64,000 bases of DNA, from the NCBI GenBank assembly GCA_025642075.2, contig JAODUO010000148.1, positions 477,501 to 541,500 of the forward strand, written 5' to 3'. Numbering within the stretch: the stretch's first letter is position 1; each line of letters opens with the position of its first letter. Below are positions 15,001 through 27,100 of this stretch, piece after piece. The notes beneath the pieces are model-generated. The model was not told where the DNA came from, ran no database searches, and saw only the letters and a list, made by a program, of their open reading frames with translations. Source of the DNA: Ridgeia piscesae. Taxonomy: Eukaryota > Annelida > Polychaeta > Sabellida > Siboglinidae. Position numbers and translations under genes: made by a program.

Positions 15001-16185
15001 GGTATCGTTTATAAAGTATGTTATGCATAATAGGATTCTGATATACTGTCATTATTATTTTAGTTTTATTGTACTTTTTTAGATATTGATTTGTTACCAA
15101 CAAAACTGAAATGCATATTTTTTTGTATTAAATAATACCAATAAAAACACGTCTTTAACATCGCATATAATAAACGACATGTTGTAAAGAAAATGCTACA
15201 AAATAATTGCATTGATTATCATTACTATTGGACAATATATGCTGTTTCCAATTTATCATATTTTTTATATTCCGTGGCCGTCTTTGATTGTTGCTATATA
15301 GACGGAGGTCTGGCAGTAAAGATGAATACATGTATATTCAGTAAGACCTACGCTGCCACTTTTGCAACGTTTATTAGCAACAGTTAAACGTACCGTTTGT
15401 GTCCGTGGTATGGTATTGCTGACTTTGCTTTCCTTGAACTTCATCAACAACTGGACATCTTTTTGCCCTCGTTCCAGGCAGCTTTTGTGTTTTTGCTGAA
15501 ATAATTTATTTTCTTCTTCAACATTATTAAAACAAACAATATTATTAGATGCTATAATATCAGTAAAGTCCACGCAGTGTAATGAGTCAAATCCACACAT
15601 TATTGAAAGTGTTTGCATTACGCAAACATATTTGTTAACTGCTATTTATATCATTGTGATGATAAACAAAAAAAAGAGAAAAAAAAGATAAGTACAATTG
15701 TACAACTCCACTTTGCAGCTCAGTGTGAATTATACAAAGTCATAACACGCTAGTTTCAATTAACGATACAAATTATCATTTTGATACTGTATTCATAGCT
15801 ACAATATTCACATACCTTGAAATGTTCTTTGATTTGGGGGTTGGCAAGACTTTTCATCAGCTGTAATAAAAATGTAATTAAGTCTTGCATTGTACATCTC
15901 CCATTCCATCAACAACACACAATTATGAGGCACCGTCGTCTACACCTGTAGTAACTAAGAGACTAAAAGCCAATTAGGCACGACACTATGTGCATAATTC
16001 AATTTAGGACACTCTTTTAATCCATAATAAAAACGTGTTAATATGAATAATTGATTGATATATAAGTACGAAGTTTTAGCAACCTCAGTTCCTTTTCTTT
16101 GGGGTCCATTTCAGATATGTTATATACAAACTTACTATTCGTTTCCCATACGTTAGGAAAGCCACGATGAAGCAACGCCGTCAAT
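12039..16185 (-). pseudogene. Decayed spliced gene for a zinc-finger/tyrosine-recombinase-like protein
   Basis: Small 5' exons (16185-16136, 15860-15816, 15495-15394, 14932-14867) and the start of a large exon (from 14590) all have good splice signals and join in agreeing phase 1. The large exon encodes an acidic, Ser-rich start, then FYCIYC near 13975, CKYCY...LWKH near 13700, a helical central part, NPYLFPR near 12710, then LRKHVATTAQ and FLRHDIIIHTEFYR near 12600-12520. The last two match the R, H and Tyr signature of tyrosine recombinases, though the usual Gly-His is Arg-His. The tail is acidic, then a Myb-like PWTSHKKEAIELHF...PGK...SWKNV. Breaks: frame changes around 14300, at the A-run near 13985, at the G-run near 12805 and at about 12615; in-frame TAA codons near 12990 and 12880. 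The family is widespread in fish and invertebrates; Crypton-like origin is inference. Confidence 0.7.
16068..16123. repeat. 56-bp duplicate of coding sequence from 13833-13888
   Basis: This matches 13833-13888 with a single mismatch and in the same orientation. The source encodes ISEMDPKEKELRLLK in the large exon of the recombinase-like gene; the copy sits 11 bases inside the putative 5' splice site of the first recognised exon. Flanks do not match. Confidence 0.9.
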
Positions 16186-16289
16186 CTACAGAGGTTACGT
16201 GGACGTAATGGGAGACATGGAATGGTTGCATATATATTGTAACAGTTAAGTTTAAGTTAAGGTTTGTGAAGTTTAGCAATATTATATAA

Positions 16290-16949
<660 letters not shown>

Positions 16950-17636
16950 CTAGACAATGCTGGCAGATGCTGGTATATTGCCGTATTATGTAACAATGTG
17001 AAACAAAATTACTAGTTGCAAGTTCCCGCCATTCGGAGTCGGCCATCCCTCTGTTTTATATCTATGACAAAACTGACATCGGTTAGTAGACGTGAGCATA
17101 TCGCACACAGAGATTAAGACAATCCCAATGTTGTAGTCCTTACCCTTCGTATGATAGACCCCCTACGTGGTCACTGTCTAGTTGTCGTTAGATACACGAA
17201 GCTGCCGGCCTGCTGGCTGTGACACAACCAGGCAGACAACATCGAGATACTCCGTAGCATTTCGCCACCGGCCATGTACAATGTATATGTAATGCTTTTT
17301 ACCAGTAGTGCAACATGTTGATTTTTCCGACAGTAAACAAACACACAACGAGCAAAACGTGTGGAATGCTGGTGCTGACGTCATTTGTCTTTAGCCGTGT
17401 AAGCGAGGACTAACGACACACACGCCCCGATTACCAAATTACAAAACGCGCTCGCGGTTACACACAAAAAAACGCGAACAATCATGATCGGGGACATTTG
17501 GTTCTAGTTTCACCAGATAGTGTAAATTGACTTAACTGTTAATTAAATGCAATATTTACGGCTGGGGACGTCCCCAGTTGTAAAAACTTACAAATGTTCC
17601 CAGTCGTCGGCAATTACAAACTCACACACACACACA

Positions 17637-17668
<32 letters not shown>

Positions 17669-18099
17669 CACACGCACACACACGCACACAGGAGAAAGGG
17701 AGAAAGGGAGAAAGGGAGGCAAGGAGACTGAGACAGGGGACCATCAGCGTGCAAAAGACAGAGGGAACTGGAGGGTGTTGATAGAGACAGTAAAGTGGGG
17801 AAAGTAGACGAGAAGGAAATGAAGAACGGAACCGTGGCCAACCTCCCCGACGCCAGGGATTCGGGAGGAGAACACCAACATGTCGTTATGTGAACCGCAC
17901 TGGTTCACATAACGACATGTTGGTGTTCTCCTCCCGGTGCAGTAGAGATGTGGTATTTTCACTAACATGTGCACGAGAATGACACGAACTTTATCTTTTT
18001 ATGAAACGTGCACGATTCCAATCACGAATGATGTAATAGCTTATGAATAACCTCGTTGCATACAGACTTATGTTTGCATATACGAAAACGTTGGTGCGC
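16950..18099. other. Anonymous sequence with small repeats
   Basis: No gene recognised. 17621-17687 is a CACG/CACA simple repeat followed by three GGGAGAAA units; a perfect palindrome at 17862-17936 is listed separately. Confidence 0.5.
17862..17936. repeat. Perfect palindrome, 35-bp arms, 5-base loop
   Basis: Arms 17862-17896 and 17902-17936 are exact reverse complements around GCACT. No coding or terminator context is evident. Confidence 0.95.
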
Positions 18100-21000
18100 A
18101 TACAAACCCGTAGACAGCAGACATATATTTTATGTTTTCGTTTGACATTTTTGACATAGTTATGCACATGTCTACATCTCTCAGTCACGAATAAATGTAT
18201 ACTTTGCTTTCATTACCAACCAGGTGAATTAGGAGTGAACGTGTTAGTATAACGTGCTTGTCGTTAATTTTAGCGTGTTGGACTCACGTTTGATGGAAAA
18301 CGTACCTGTGACAGTTCGGATGTAGGTGTGCATACGTGATTAGATACATTCGACACGTCAGCTGCACACATATTGGTGTCCGTGTAATTAAATATCAATG
18401 CCGTATGTGAACCTAAGTGACAGTCTAGCTAATATTACCGCAAATCACCGGGCTTAACCAAATACTGGGTCGCTAAGTCATTTAAGTGCCGTGTCCGATT
18501 CGATGGATGCCGCTGAACTGCAGCAGCCTTTCTACACCCTTTTCTCTCAAACGGCTCAACTGCAGGGTTTTGATAGTTTCCACAATGCACATAATTTTAC
18601 TTGGTTGTCTTTAAATGTATTGTGTGCAGTTACAGTAACTTATATTTTTTACAAATAAATTATAATTACATTTGTGAAAATGTATTTTCTTCCCGTAGGA
18701 CAAACATTATAACTTTATTTATCTTAGTTTATTACTGCAATTTTGATGACGCTGTCACATTGACGATATGGAACGTTTCAAACATGGTTGAATTGCTATG
18801 ACATTGGATTGGTATCAGACCATTGCAATTAGCCTATTACGGTCGACGACTGTTCTGGGTATCACAGGCGATAACTATCAGGTTACATCTATTACCGAAA
18901 GTGCACTATCGACTATCAAAATGCAAGTTCACGACATCGACCAGTTGGAAAGACCTTGGGCAACCGGACGTGAAGCCAGTGAACGGGACATCGGATTTAA
19001 CTCATCACGCCAGTTCAGTAGCATTCCGTCTCGAGATAACGCAAGAAGTCGTATCGGTTCGACAAGTTGCACGACGTGTTCATGCAGGCGATGAGCTCAT
19101 CCGTCGAGTCGTCCTTCTCCTCTCCACCAGACGTTACTTCGGTCGTCGTTCTTCCTTTCCGCTTCTTCTCCCGTTTTCTCGCCTTCTTTCCCGGCTCCGC
19201 ATGGCTACTCAAATACGAGTCGAGCTCGGGGATGTTTTTCACGACGGCGTCGTACAACTGCGTGAAGTGCCGAGCGAGCTCCGACTTGCCGAGCAAGTCG
19301 ACGACGTAGACGTCGGGCTGACTCTTCTTCCGGAGCTGGCGGACGACGTTGTAGAGGAATGTACCGCTGAAGGAGTGCGCGGGGCTGGGCGAGTCGAGCG
19401 GCGACAGGAGCAGTTGGTTGAGGGTGTGCGCGGCGAGACGACACGCTTGCCACTGGGACAGCGCGTGCACTGTGAGGCCGTCGAAAGGGTGGGCGCGGTT
19501 GTGCGTCGGCTGGTCGGCAAAGCGGGCCAGTCGGCCTGCCGCCGACTGCACCTCGCCCGGCGTGCAACGTCTCGCGACGCTCTCTCGCAACGTCTCCGTG
19601 GCCGTGACGTCACCCGCGCGCGGCGTCACGTGACATGTATTGTTGGTCACTGTGACGTCGCCCGCAATACTGTTGTCCGTGTCATCAATGACGTCACCGG
19701 AACTGGTGTCGTTGTTCGTTATAACATTGTTTTTCTTCGCGACGGCCGCCGTGTCAGTGACGTCACTGGTTTCCTTGTTCGTGGTAATATTGTCGTTCTT
19801 TGCGATGGGTTCCGTGTCCGCGACATCACCGGAAGCGATTAACTCTTCGGCGCATATCGAACAGTCCTGAGTGATGGGTGTATCATTGCTTTTGCATATC
19901 GGATCAATGGCGGACTGTTTAAGGTGACACAACAGCAGCGCCACCAGGTGCTCGATGCTGACCGATGGCGTCGCCTGACGAACCCAGTATGACGTCACGG
20001 CGACGATGAGTTGGGCGTCGATGGGCAACCCATCGAACGTGCCTGGTGCAGCGCCAAACACCTTTAGTAGGATCGCTTCTCTGGCGAGGGCGTCCATCTT
20101 GGGAATCTCCTCAAGGGTCGGCAACTGACAGGCGCCGCAAGATGACGCCACCTGTTGACATCGCAGATTCTTATGCATGCGGTCGTACTCGTTGACCGGC
20201 GCCATCTCTTGAGCGTCAACGGGAAAGTCGACGGATAACAGAATCCGGTAGATGGCAGCTCTGACAGGTAGTGCGCAGATGTAGGTGCTCGGTCTGTTCA
20301 TCACTTCCACCTGCGCCAAGAGAATAAGACGCCGCAGGACGATAGCGTTGAGCGCCATCACAGGGACGTCACCGTGACGTATTCTCTCCACGAACCACGC
20401 CGGCAACTCTCGGTCGCCGAACGATTTCACGCTGGACGCGTATTCCGTCGGATGACGCACTTCCGGTGGCGCATCGCGACCGGAAGTGAGGGTGAGGCAC
20501 TGCTCGGCGGCGTGATGCGTCGGCGGCGTCGCGGTCGGATGAGTGTACGAACGCACGGAGGCTTTCAACAGCGACTCGACGTTAGATCGTTGCGTCACCG
20601 GCGTGTGCGTCATCACCACGCGGACGGCGGCGTCGAACGAACCCATCTGCTCCAGCCACAGAAGCAACCGTAGCATCGGTTCTTTCGGCGCCGCAAATTT
20701 CCCGCCCGTCATCGTGCGACCGGCCGGCGGCAGCTTGACGGCGGAAAAAAACGGCAGGAAGTGACGTCGCTCGATCACGTCGTTGCCCTGCAGCGTCGCG
20801 AACAGCGCCACCATTCGTCGCTCCATGGCGGCGAACTTCGCGAGCAGCGTGTCGACGTGGTAGATTTGTACGGCCAGATAGTGCGCGGCGTCGCCCGACT
20901 CGTTCGCCAGGTGGCGCAGCTGCAGGTTGATGTAATCGAACACGATGAAGCCGCCGGCGAGGTCATACACGTAGAAGTCGCTATCGTTGCTCATCACCGG

Positions 21001-22429
21001 ACATCGGAAGTGGTTGGCGAGTGCGGCGATCTCTTCGTCCGCCTCAGAATCGCACGTCACGTGCGCCACACCCAATCGGTCGAGTGCGCACCGGAACGTC
21101 TCCTGTGCCAGTATCGGCAGCACCTTCCCGCGCCCGCCCGCTCGCCGCCAGGGACCCAGCCATGGCGCAGCGATCGCGCGCTCGACGCAGCACCGTCGGT
21201 AACTTCCGGTTGTCGGCGTCGTAGCCGCCGTCGAAGACGACGTACGGCGTCACGTGACACGCGGCGAGCGTGCGGAAGAAGTACTGGACGCATGCGTCGA
21301 ACGTGTCGTAGTCGCCGCCGTAGCGTACGGGCACCCGGAAGTAGTAGTACAGGAAGTGGTAGAGGTTGTTACCGTCGACGATCACGGCCGTGTCACGCAG
21401 CTGGTGGTCGGTCAGCAGATGCGGATTCGCGTCCACGAATGTCGTCAGTCCCGAGATCCCCATCGTGGCCTGCGCATGCGCTCCCACTCGTCAAGTGAAC
21501 GGTGACAGCGGATCTACAACGGGAAGTCTCGTCGTTAGTCACATGGGGTTACCTTGATACCCCAAACGCCGAAATCCATGTCCTACTGCATTGTGTTTGT
21601 AAGAGAAAAACTGGTACACTGTACACGCAACTAGCAAACTTAACCAAGTGCCCAAATTTGGGGTTACACAAATAGAAAACAGTTGTGTTTGCATTGTTGT
21701 GACTTTTGTGCATAGATATTTACTCATTTCAATTGTCGATTGACGTGTATCTGTTACCGATAAAAATTAACCAATGATTCCATATCACGTACAACTACGA
21801 TAGAGAAATAATGTAAAACACATTATAATTACCAGTGTATTATATTATCCCTTTTACGTAAACAGATAATTCTACTACGTAATCACTGCTAAGATTTAAC
21901 AGAGGTCTGCATACAAATCTTTTTCCACCATAGCTCTATCCCAACCCCAAATAATAAAACTGCAAAGTAGACATAAATATATCAGGTATAACAAATGTTA
22001 CTTCCTAACTAAACATTACAACAAAACAGGTAAGTGTACATGCATGGTAATGACATGGAACCATCAGATTATGACTAATACCATCATGTCTGTTTCAAAC
22101 CTTCTTGTCAGAGAAATGTCAAGAATTCAACAAATGTTGCATATGTTCACGTCATGATATCGTCTGCAGTTTTATAGAATCTTGCTCTTCTGTACCTCGT
22201 TAGTTGGTCTTGCTTGTAATGTGAGATGAGGCTACATTAAATATGCATTACCTCGCAGGTAGATGGCACTAAGTAGCTTTAAATAGGTGTCTCCACAGCG
22301 CAACTGACGCAAAGACAGTGACACAAAGCAGGCAATTACAGCCACGGATTAGTGATTGGTGATTGGCTATATATGAATTGGAGATAGGTTTGTACGACAT
22401 TGTTTTAGGATTATTTATCAATTTTATAT
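18100..22429. repeat. Tandem segmental duplication, left unit
   Basis: Nearly identical over its whole length to 22722-27100, starting with the shared block ATACAAACCCGTAGACAGCA and ending at TCAATTTTATAT. It includes the asteroid-like gene plus about 0.9 kb on each side. Differences are isolated substitutions, a 4-base insertion in the gene and absence of about 57 bases present in the right unit at 22744-22800. Confidence 0.95.
19015..21463 (-). pseudogene. ASTE1-like: Asteroid-type XPG/FEN nuclease, left copy, frameshifted
   Basis: Same gene as the intact copy at 23690-26134, about 99% identical. The ATG (21461-21463) opens on MGISGL. A 4-base insertion near 21133-21136, in a GC-rich CCCG stretch, shifts the frame at about residue 107; translation would then end after some 30 unrelated residues near 21044. 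The remaining 700 codons are open with only conservative differences, but the reopened frame begins at a GTG, not an ATG. The first two acidic nuclease motifs (D30, D78) are therefore cut off from the others. Either a young pseudogene or an assembly error in a GC-rich run; the intact downstream frame shows the break is recent. Confidence 0.88.
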
Positions 22430-22721
22430 GGTACAAACTATGCACCTTTAAACGAAACTGTTCGGTTTCCAAAGGACCAATGGATTACTCTGTGCTAACA
22501 TATTTACCCTTATAAAAATGTTCATCTGTTGTGAATTGTGATTCTGTGCCCCAAACCACCATCACTTTCAACATTACTGCTGACTGACTTAGACATTGCA
22601 CATTCTCCGCAGTGTTACCAACAGGGTTGTTTCTAGATATTGCATATCTGTTTGTGTCATATTTATGTTACTTTCTGAAGTGCAAGACTGAAGGTAATTT
22701 TTATTAAATACGATTCAAACG
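22430..22721. other. Spacer between the two duplicated units
   Basis: About 290 bases without a counterpart at the right edge of the second unit. No gene or repeat recognised. Confidence 0.6.
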
Positions 22722-25700
22722 ATACAAACCCGTAGACAGCAGACCGTTAGGTCAATGACGAATCAGACCTGTCACTAGATGTCAACTAGCCACATTGAAT
22801 ATATTTTATGTTTTCGTTTGACATTTTTGACATAGTTATGCACATGTCTACATCTCTCAGTCACGAATAAATGTATACTTTGCTTTCATTACCAACCAGG
22901 TGAATTAGGAGTGAACGTGTTAGTATAACGTGCTTGTCGTTAATGTTAGCGTGTTGGACTCACGTTTGATGGAAAACGTACCTGTGACAGTTCGGATGTA
23001 GGTGTGCATACGTGATTAGATACATTCGACACGTCAGCTGCACACATATTGGTGTCCGTGTAATTAAATATCAATGCCGTATGTGAACCTAAGTGACAGT
23101 CTAGCTAATATTACCGCAAATCACCGGGCTTAACCAAATACTGGGTCGCTAAGTCATTTAAGTGCCGTGTCCGATTCGATTGATGCCGCTGAACTGCAGC
23201 AGCCTTTCTACACCCTTTTCACTCAAACGGCTCAACTGCAGGGTTTTGATAGTTTCCACAATTCACATAATTTTACTTGGTTGTCTTTAAATGTATTGTG
23301 TGCAGTTACAGTAACTGTTATATTTTTTTTACAAATAAATTATAATTACATTTGTGAAAATGTATTTTCTTCCCGTAGGACAAACATTACAATTTGTCTT
23401 AGTTTATTACTGCAATTTTGACGACGCTCTCACATTTACGATATGGAACGTTTCAAACATGGTTGAATTGGTATGACATTGGATTGGTCTCAGACCATCG
23501 CAATTAGCCTATTACGGTCGACGACTGTTCTGGGTATCACAGGCGATAACTATCAGGTTACATCTATTACCGAAAGTGCACTATCGACTATCAAAATGCA
23601 AGTTCACGACTTCGACCAGTTGGAAAGACCTTGGGCAACCGGACGTGAAGCCAGTGAACGGGACATCGGATTTAACTCATCACGCCAGTTCAGTAGCATT
23701 CCGTCCCGAGATAACGCAAGAAGTCGTATCGGTTCGACAAGTCGCACGACGTGTTCATGCAGGCGATGAGCTCATCCGTCGAGTCGTCCTTCTCCTCTCC
23801 ACCAGACGTTACTTCGGTCGTCGTTCTTCCTTTCCGCTTCTTCTCCAGTTTTCTCGCCTTCTTTCCAGGCTCCGCATGGCTACTCAAATACGAGTCGAGC
23901 TCGGGGATGTTTTTCACGACGGCGTCGTACAACTGCGTGAAGTGCCGAGCGAGCTCCGACTTGCCGAGCAAGTCGACGACGTAGACGTCGGGCTGACTCT
24001 TCTTCCGGAGCTGGCGGACGACGTTGTAGAGGAATGTACCGCTGAAGGAGTGCGCGGGGCTGGGCGAGTCGAGCGGCGACAGGAGCAGTTGGTTGAGGGT
24101 GTGCGCGGCGAGACGACACGCCTGCCACTGGGACAGCGCGTGCACTGTGAGGCCGTCGAAAGGGTGGGCGCGGTTGTGCGTCGGCTGGTCGGTAAAGCGG
24201 GCCAGTCGGCCTGCCGCCGACTGCACCTCGCCCGGCGTGCAACGTCTCGCGACGCTCTCTCGCAACGTCTCCGTGGCCGTGACGTCACCCGCGCGCGGCG
24301 TCACGTGACATGTATTGTTGGTCACTGTGACGTCGCCCGCAATACTGTTGTCCGTGTCATCAATGACGTCACCGGAACTGGTGTCGTTGTTCGTTATAAC
24401 ATTGTTTTTCTTCGCGACGGCCGCCGTGTCAGTGACGTCACTGGTTTCCTTGTTCGTGGTAATATTGTCGTTCTTTGCGATGGGTTCCGTGTCCGCGACA
24501 TCACCGGAAGCGATTAACTCTTCGGCGCATATCGAACAGTCCTGAGTGATGGGTGTATCATTGCTTTTGCATATCGGATCAATGGCGGACTGTTTAAGGT
24601 GACACAACAGCAGCGCCACCAGGTGCTCGATGCTGACCGATGGCGTCGACTGACGAACCCAGTATGACGTCACGGCGACGATGAGTTGGGCGTCGATGGG
24701 CAACCCATCGAACGTGCCTGATGCAGCGCCAAACACCTTTAGTAGGATCGCTTCTCTGGCGAGGGCGTCCATCATGGGAATCTCCTCAAGGGTCGGCAAC
24801 TGACAGGCGCCGCAAGATGACGCCACCTGTTGACATCGCAGATTCTTATGCATGCGGTCGTACTCGTTGACCGGCGCCATCTCTTGAGCGTCAACGGGAA
24901 AGTCGACGGATAACAGAATCCGGTAGATGGCAGCTCTGACAGGTAGTGCGCAGATGTAGGTGCTCGGTCTGTTCATCACTTCCACCTGCGCCAAGAGAAT
25001 AAGACGCCGCAGGACGATAGCGTTGAGCGCCATCACAGGGACGTCACCGTGACGTATTCTCTCCACGAACCACGCCGGCAACTCTCGGTCGCCGAACGAT
25101 TTCACGCTGCACGCGTATTCCGTCGGATGACGCACTTCCGGTGGCGCATCGCGACCGGAAGTGAGGGTGAGGCACTGCTCGGCGGCGTGATGCGTCGGCG
25201 GCGTCGCGGTCGGATGAGTGTACGAACGCACGGAGGCTTTCAACAGCGACTCGACGTTAGATCGTTGCGTCACCGGCGTGTGCGTCATCACCACGCGGAC
25301 GGCGGCATCGAACGAACCCATCTGCTCCAGCCACAGAAGCAACCGTAGCATCGGTTCTTTCGGCGCCGCAAATTTCCCGCCCGTCATCGTGCGACCGGCC
25401 GGCGGCAGCTTGACGGCGGAAAAAAACGGCAGGAAGTGACGTCGCTCGATCACGTCGTTGCCCTGCAGCGTCGCGAACAGCGCCACCATTCGTCGCTCCA
25501 TGGCGGCGAACTTCGCGAGCAGCGTGTCGACGTGGTAGATTTGTACGGCCAGATAGTGCGCGGCGTCGCCCGACTCGTTCGCCAGGTGGCGCAGCTGCAG
25601 GTTGATGTAATCGAACACGATGAAGCCGCCGGCGAGGTCATACACGTAGAAGTCGCTATCGTTGCTCATCACCGGACATCGGAAGTGGTTGGCGAGTGCG

Positions 25701-27100
25701 GCGATCTCTTCGTCCGCCTCAGAATCGCACGTCACGTGCGCCACACCCAATCGGTCGAGTGCGCACCGGAACGTCTCCTGTGCCAGTATCGGCAGCACCT
25801 TCCCGCGCCCGCCCGCCGCCAGGGACCCAGCCATGGCGCAGCGATCGCGCGCTCGACGCAGCACCGTCGGTAACTTCCGGTTGTCGGCGTCGTAGCCGCC
25901 GTCGAAGACGACGTACGGCGTCACGTGACACGCGGCGAGCGTGCGGAAGAAGTACTGGACGCATGCGTCGAACGTGTCGTAGTCGCCGCCGTAGCGTACG
26001 GGCACCCGGAAGTAGTAGTACAGGAAGTGGTAGAGGTTGTTACCGTCGACGATCACGGCCGTGTCACGCAGCTGGTGGTCGGTCAGCAGATGCGGATTCG
26101 CGTCCACGAATGTCGTCAGTCCCGAGATCCCCATCGTGGCCTGCGCATGCGCTCCCACTCGTCAAGTGAACGGTGACAGCGGATCTACAACGGGAAGTCT
26201 CGTCGTTAGTCACATGGGGTTACCTTGATACCCCAAACGCCGAAATCCATGTCCTACTGCATTGTGTTTGTAAGAGAAAAACTGGTACACTGTACACGCA
26301 ACTAGCAAACTTAACCAAGTGCCCAAATTTGGGGTTACACAAATAGAAAACAGTTGTGTTTGCGTTGTTGTGACTTTTGTGCATAGATATTTACTCATTT
26401 AAATTGTCGATTGACGTGTATCTGTTACCGATAAAAATTAACCAATGATTCCATATCACGTACAACTACGATAGAGAAATAATGTAAAACACATTATAAT
26501 TACCAGTGTATTATATTATCCCTTTTACGTAAACAGATAATTCTACTACGTAATCACTGCTAAGATTTAACAGAGGTCTGCATACAAATCTTTTTCCACC
26601 ATAGCTCTATCCCAACCCCAAATAATAAAACTGCAAAGTAGACATAAATATATCAGGTATAACAAATGTTACTTCCTAACTAAACATTACAACAAAACAG
26701 GTAAGTGTACATGCATGGTAATGACATGGAACCATCAGATTATGACTAATACCATCATGTCTGTTTCAAACCTTCTTGTCAGAGAAATGTCAAGAATTCA
26801 ACAAATGTTGCATATGTTCACGTCATGATATCGTCTGCAGTTTTATAGAATCTTGCTCTTCTGTACCTCGTTAGTTGGTCTTGCTTGTAATGTGAGATGA
26901 GGCTACATTAAATATGCATTACCTCGCAGGTAGATGGCACTAAGTAGCTTTAAATAGGTGTCTCCACAGCGCAACTGACGCAAAGACAGTGACACAAAGC
27001 AGGCAATTACAGCCACGGATTAGTGATTGGTGATTGGCTATATATGAATTGGAGATAGGTTTGTACGACATTGTTTTAGGATTATTTATCAATTTTATAT
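22722..27100. repeat. Tandem segmental duplication, right unit
   Basis: Head-to-tail copy of 18100-22429, offset 4671-4675 bases. Coding and non-coding parts match equally well, so the duplication is recent. After 27100 the sequence diverges abruptly from that following 22429. Confidence 0.95.
23690..26134 (-). CDS. ASTE1-like: Asteroid homolog, XPG/FEN1-type nuclease
   Basis: One intronless frame of 814 codons. I start it at the ATG at 26132-26134, giving the Met-Gly-Ile start conserved in the FEN1/XPG family, whose N-terminal glycine lies at the active site; the longer frame upstream opens on GTG. Acidic residues fall where the family needs them: VIVDGNN (D30), VVFDGGYD (D78), CDSEADEEIA (E139, D141) and SNDSDFYVYD (D159, D161), i.e. 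the N and I regions. The middle is helical; residues about 520-620 are low complexity, with repeats of a [DV-T-D-T] type rich in Asp, Thr and Asn; the C terminus carries a Lys/Arg-rich segment (KKARKLEKKRKGR). Asteroid proteins are putative single-strand-specific or flap nucleases; the human one is implicated in DNA-end processing. The gene is strikingly GC- and CpG-rich against its surroundings, and lack of introns hints at an old retrocopy origin. Confidence 0.9.
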   Translation of the reverse strand: MGISGLTTFVDANPHLLTDHQLRDTAVIVDGNNLYHFLYYYFRVPVRYGGDYDTFDACVQYFFRTLAACHVTPYVVFDGGYDADNRKLPTVLRRARDRCAMAGSLAAGGRGKVLPILAQETFRCALDRLGVAHVTCDSEADEEIAALANHFRCPVMSNDSDFYVYDLAGGFIVFDYINLQLRHLANESGDAAHYLAVQIYHVDTLLAKFAAMERRMVALFATLQGNDVIERRHFLPFFSAVKLPPAGRTMTGGKFAAPKEPMLRLLLWLEQMGSFDAAVRVVMTHTPVTQRSNVESLLKASVRSYTHPTATPPTHHAAEQCLTLTSGRDAPPEVRHPTEYACSVKSFGDRELPAWFVERIRHGDVPVMALNAIVLRRLILLAQVEVMNRPSTYICALPVRAAIYRILLSVDFPVDAQEMAPVNEYDRMHKNLRCQQVASSCGACQLPTLEEIPMMDALAREAILLKVFGAASGTFDGLPIDAQLIVAVTSYWVRQSTPSVSIEHLVALLLCHLKQSAIDPICKSNDTPITQDCSICAEELIASGDVADTEPIAKNDNITTNKETSDVTDTAAVAKKNNVITNNDTSSGDVIDDTDNSIAGDVTVTNNTCHVTPRAGDVTATETLRESVARRCTPGEVQSAAGRLARFTDQPTHNRAHPFDGLTVHALSQWQACRLAAHTLNQLLLSPLDSPSPAHSFSGTFLYNVVRQLRKKSQPDVYVVDLLGKSELARHFTQLYDAVVKNIPELDSYLSSHAEPGKKARKLEKKRKGRTTTEVTSGGEEKDDSTDELIACMNTSCDLSNRYDFLRYLGTECY

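Noticed and set aside
19205..21505. Many long frames on the plus strand and other minus frames over the asteroid genes
   Set aside because: Shadow frames kept open by high GC; only the minus frame beginning MGISGL carries the nuclease motifs.
26135..26158. Upstream extension of the asteroid protein (eight residues)
   Set aside because: It would begin at GTG; the ATG at 26132-26134 gives the conserved Met-Gly-Ile start.
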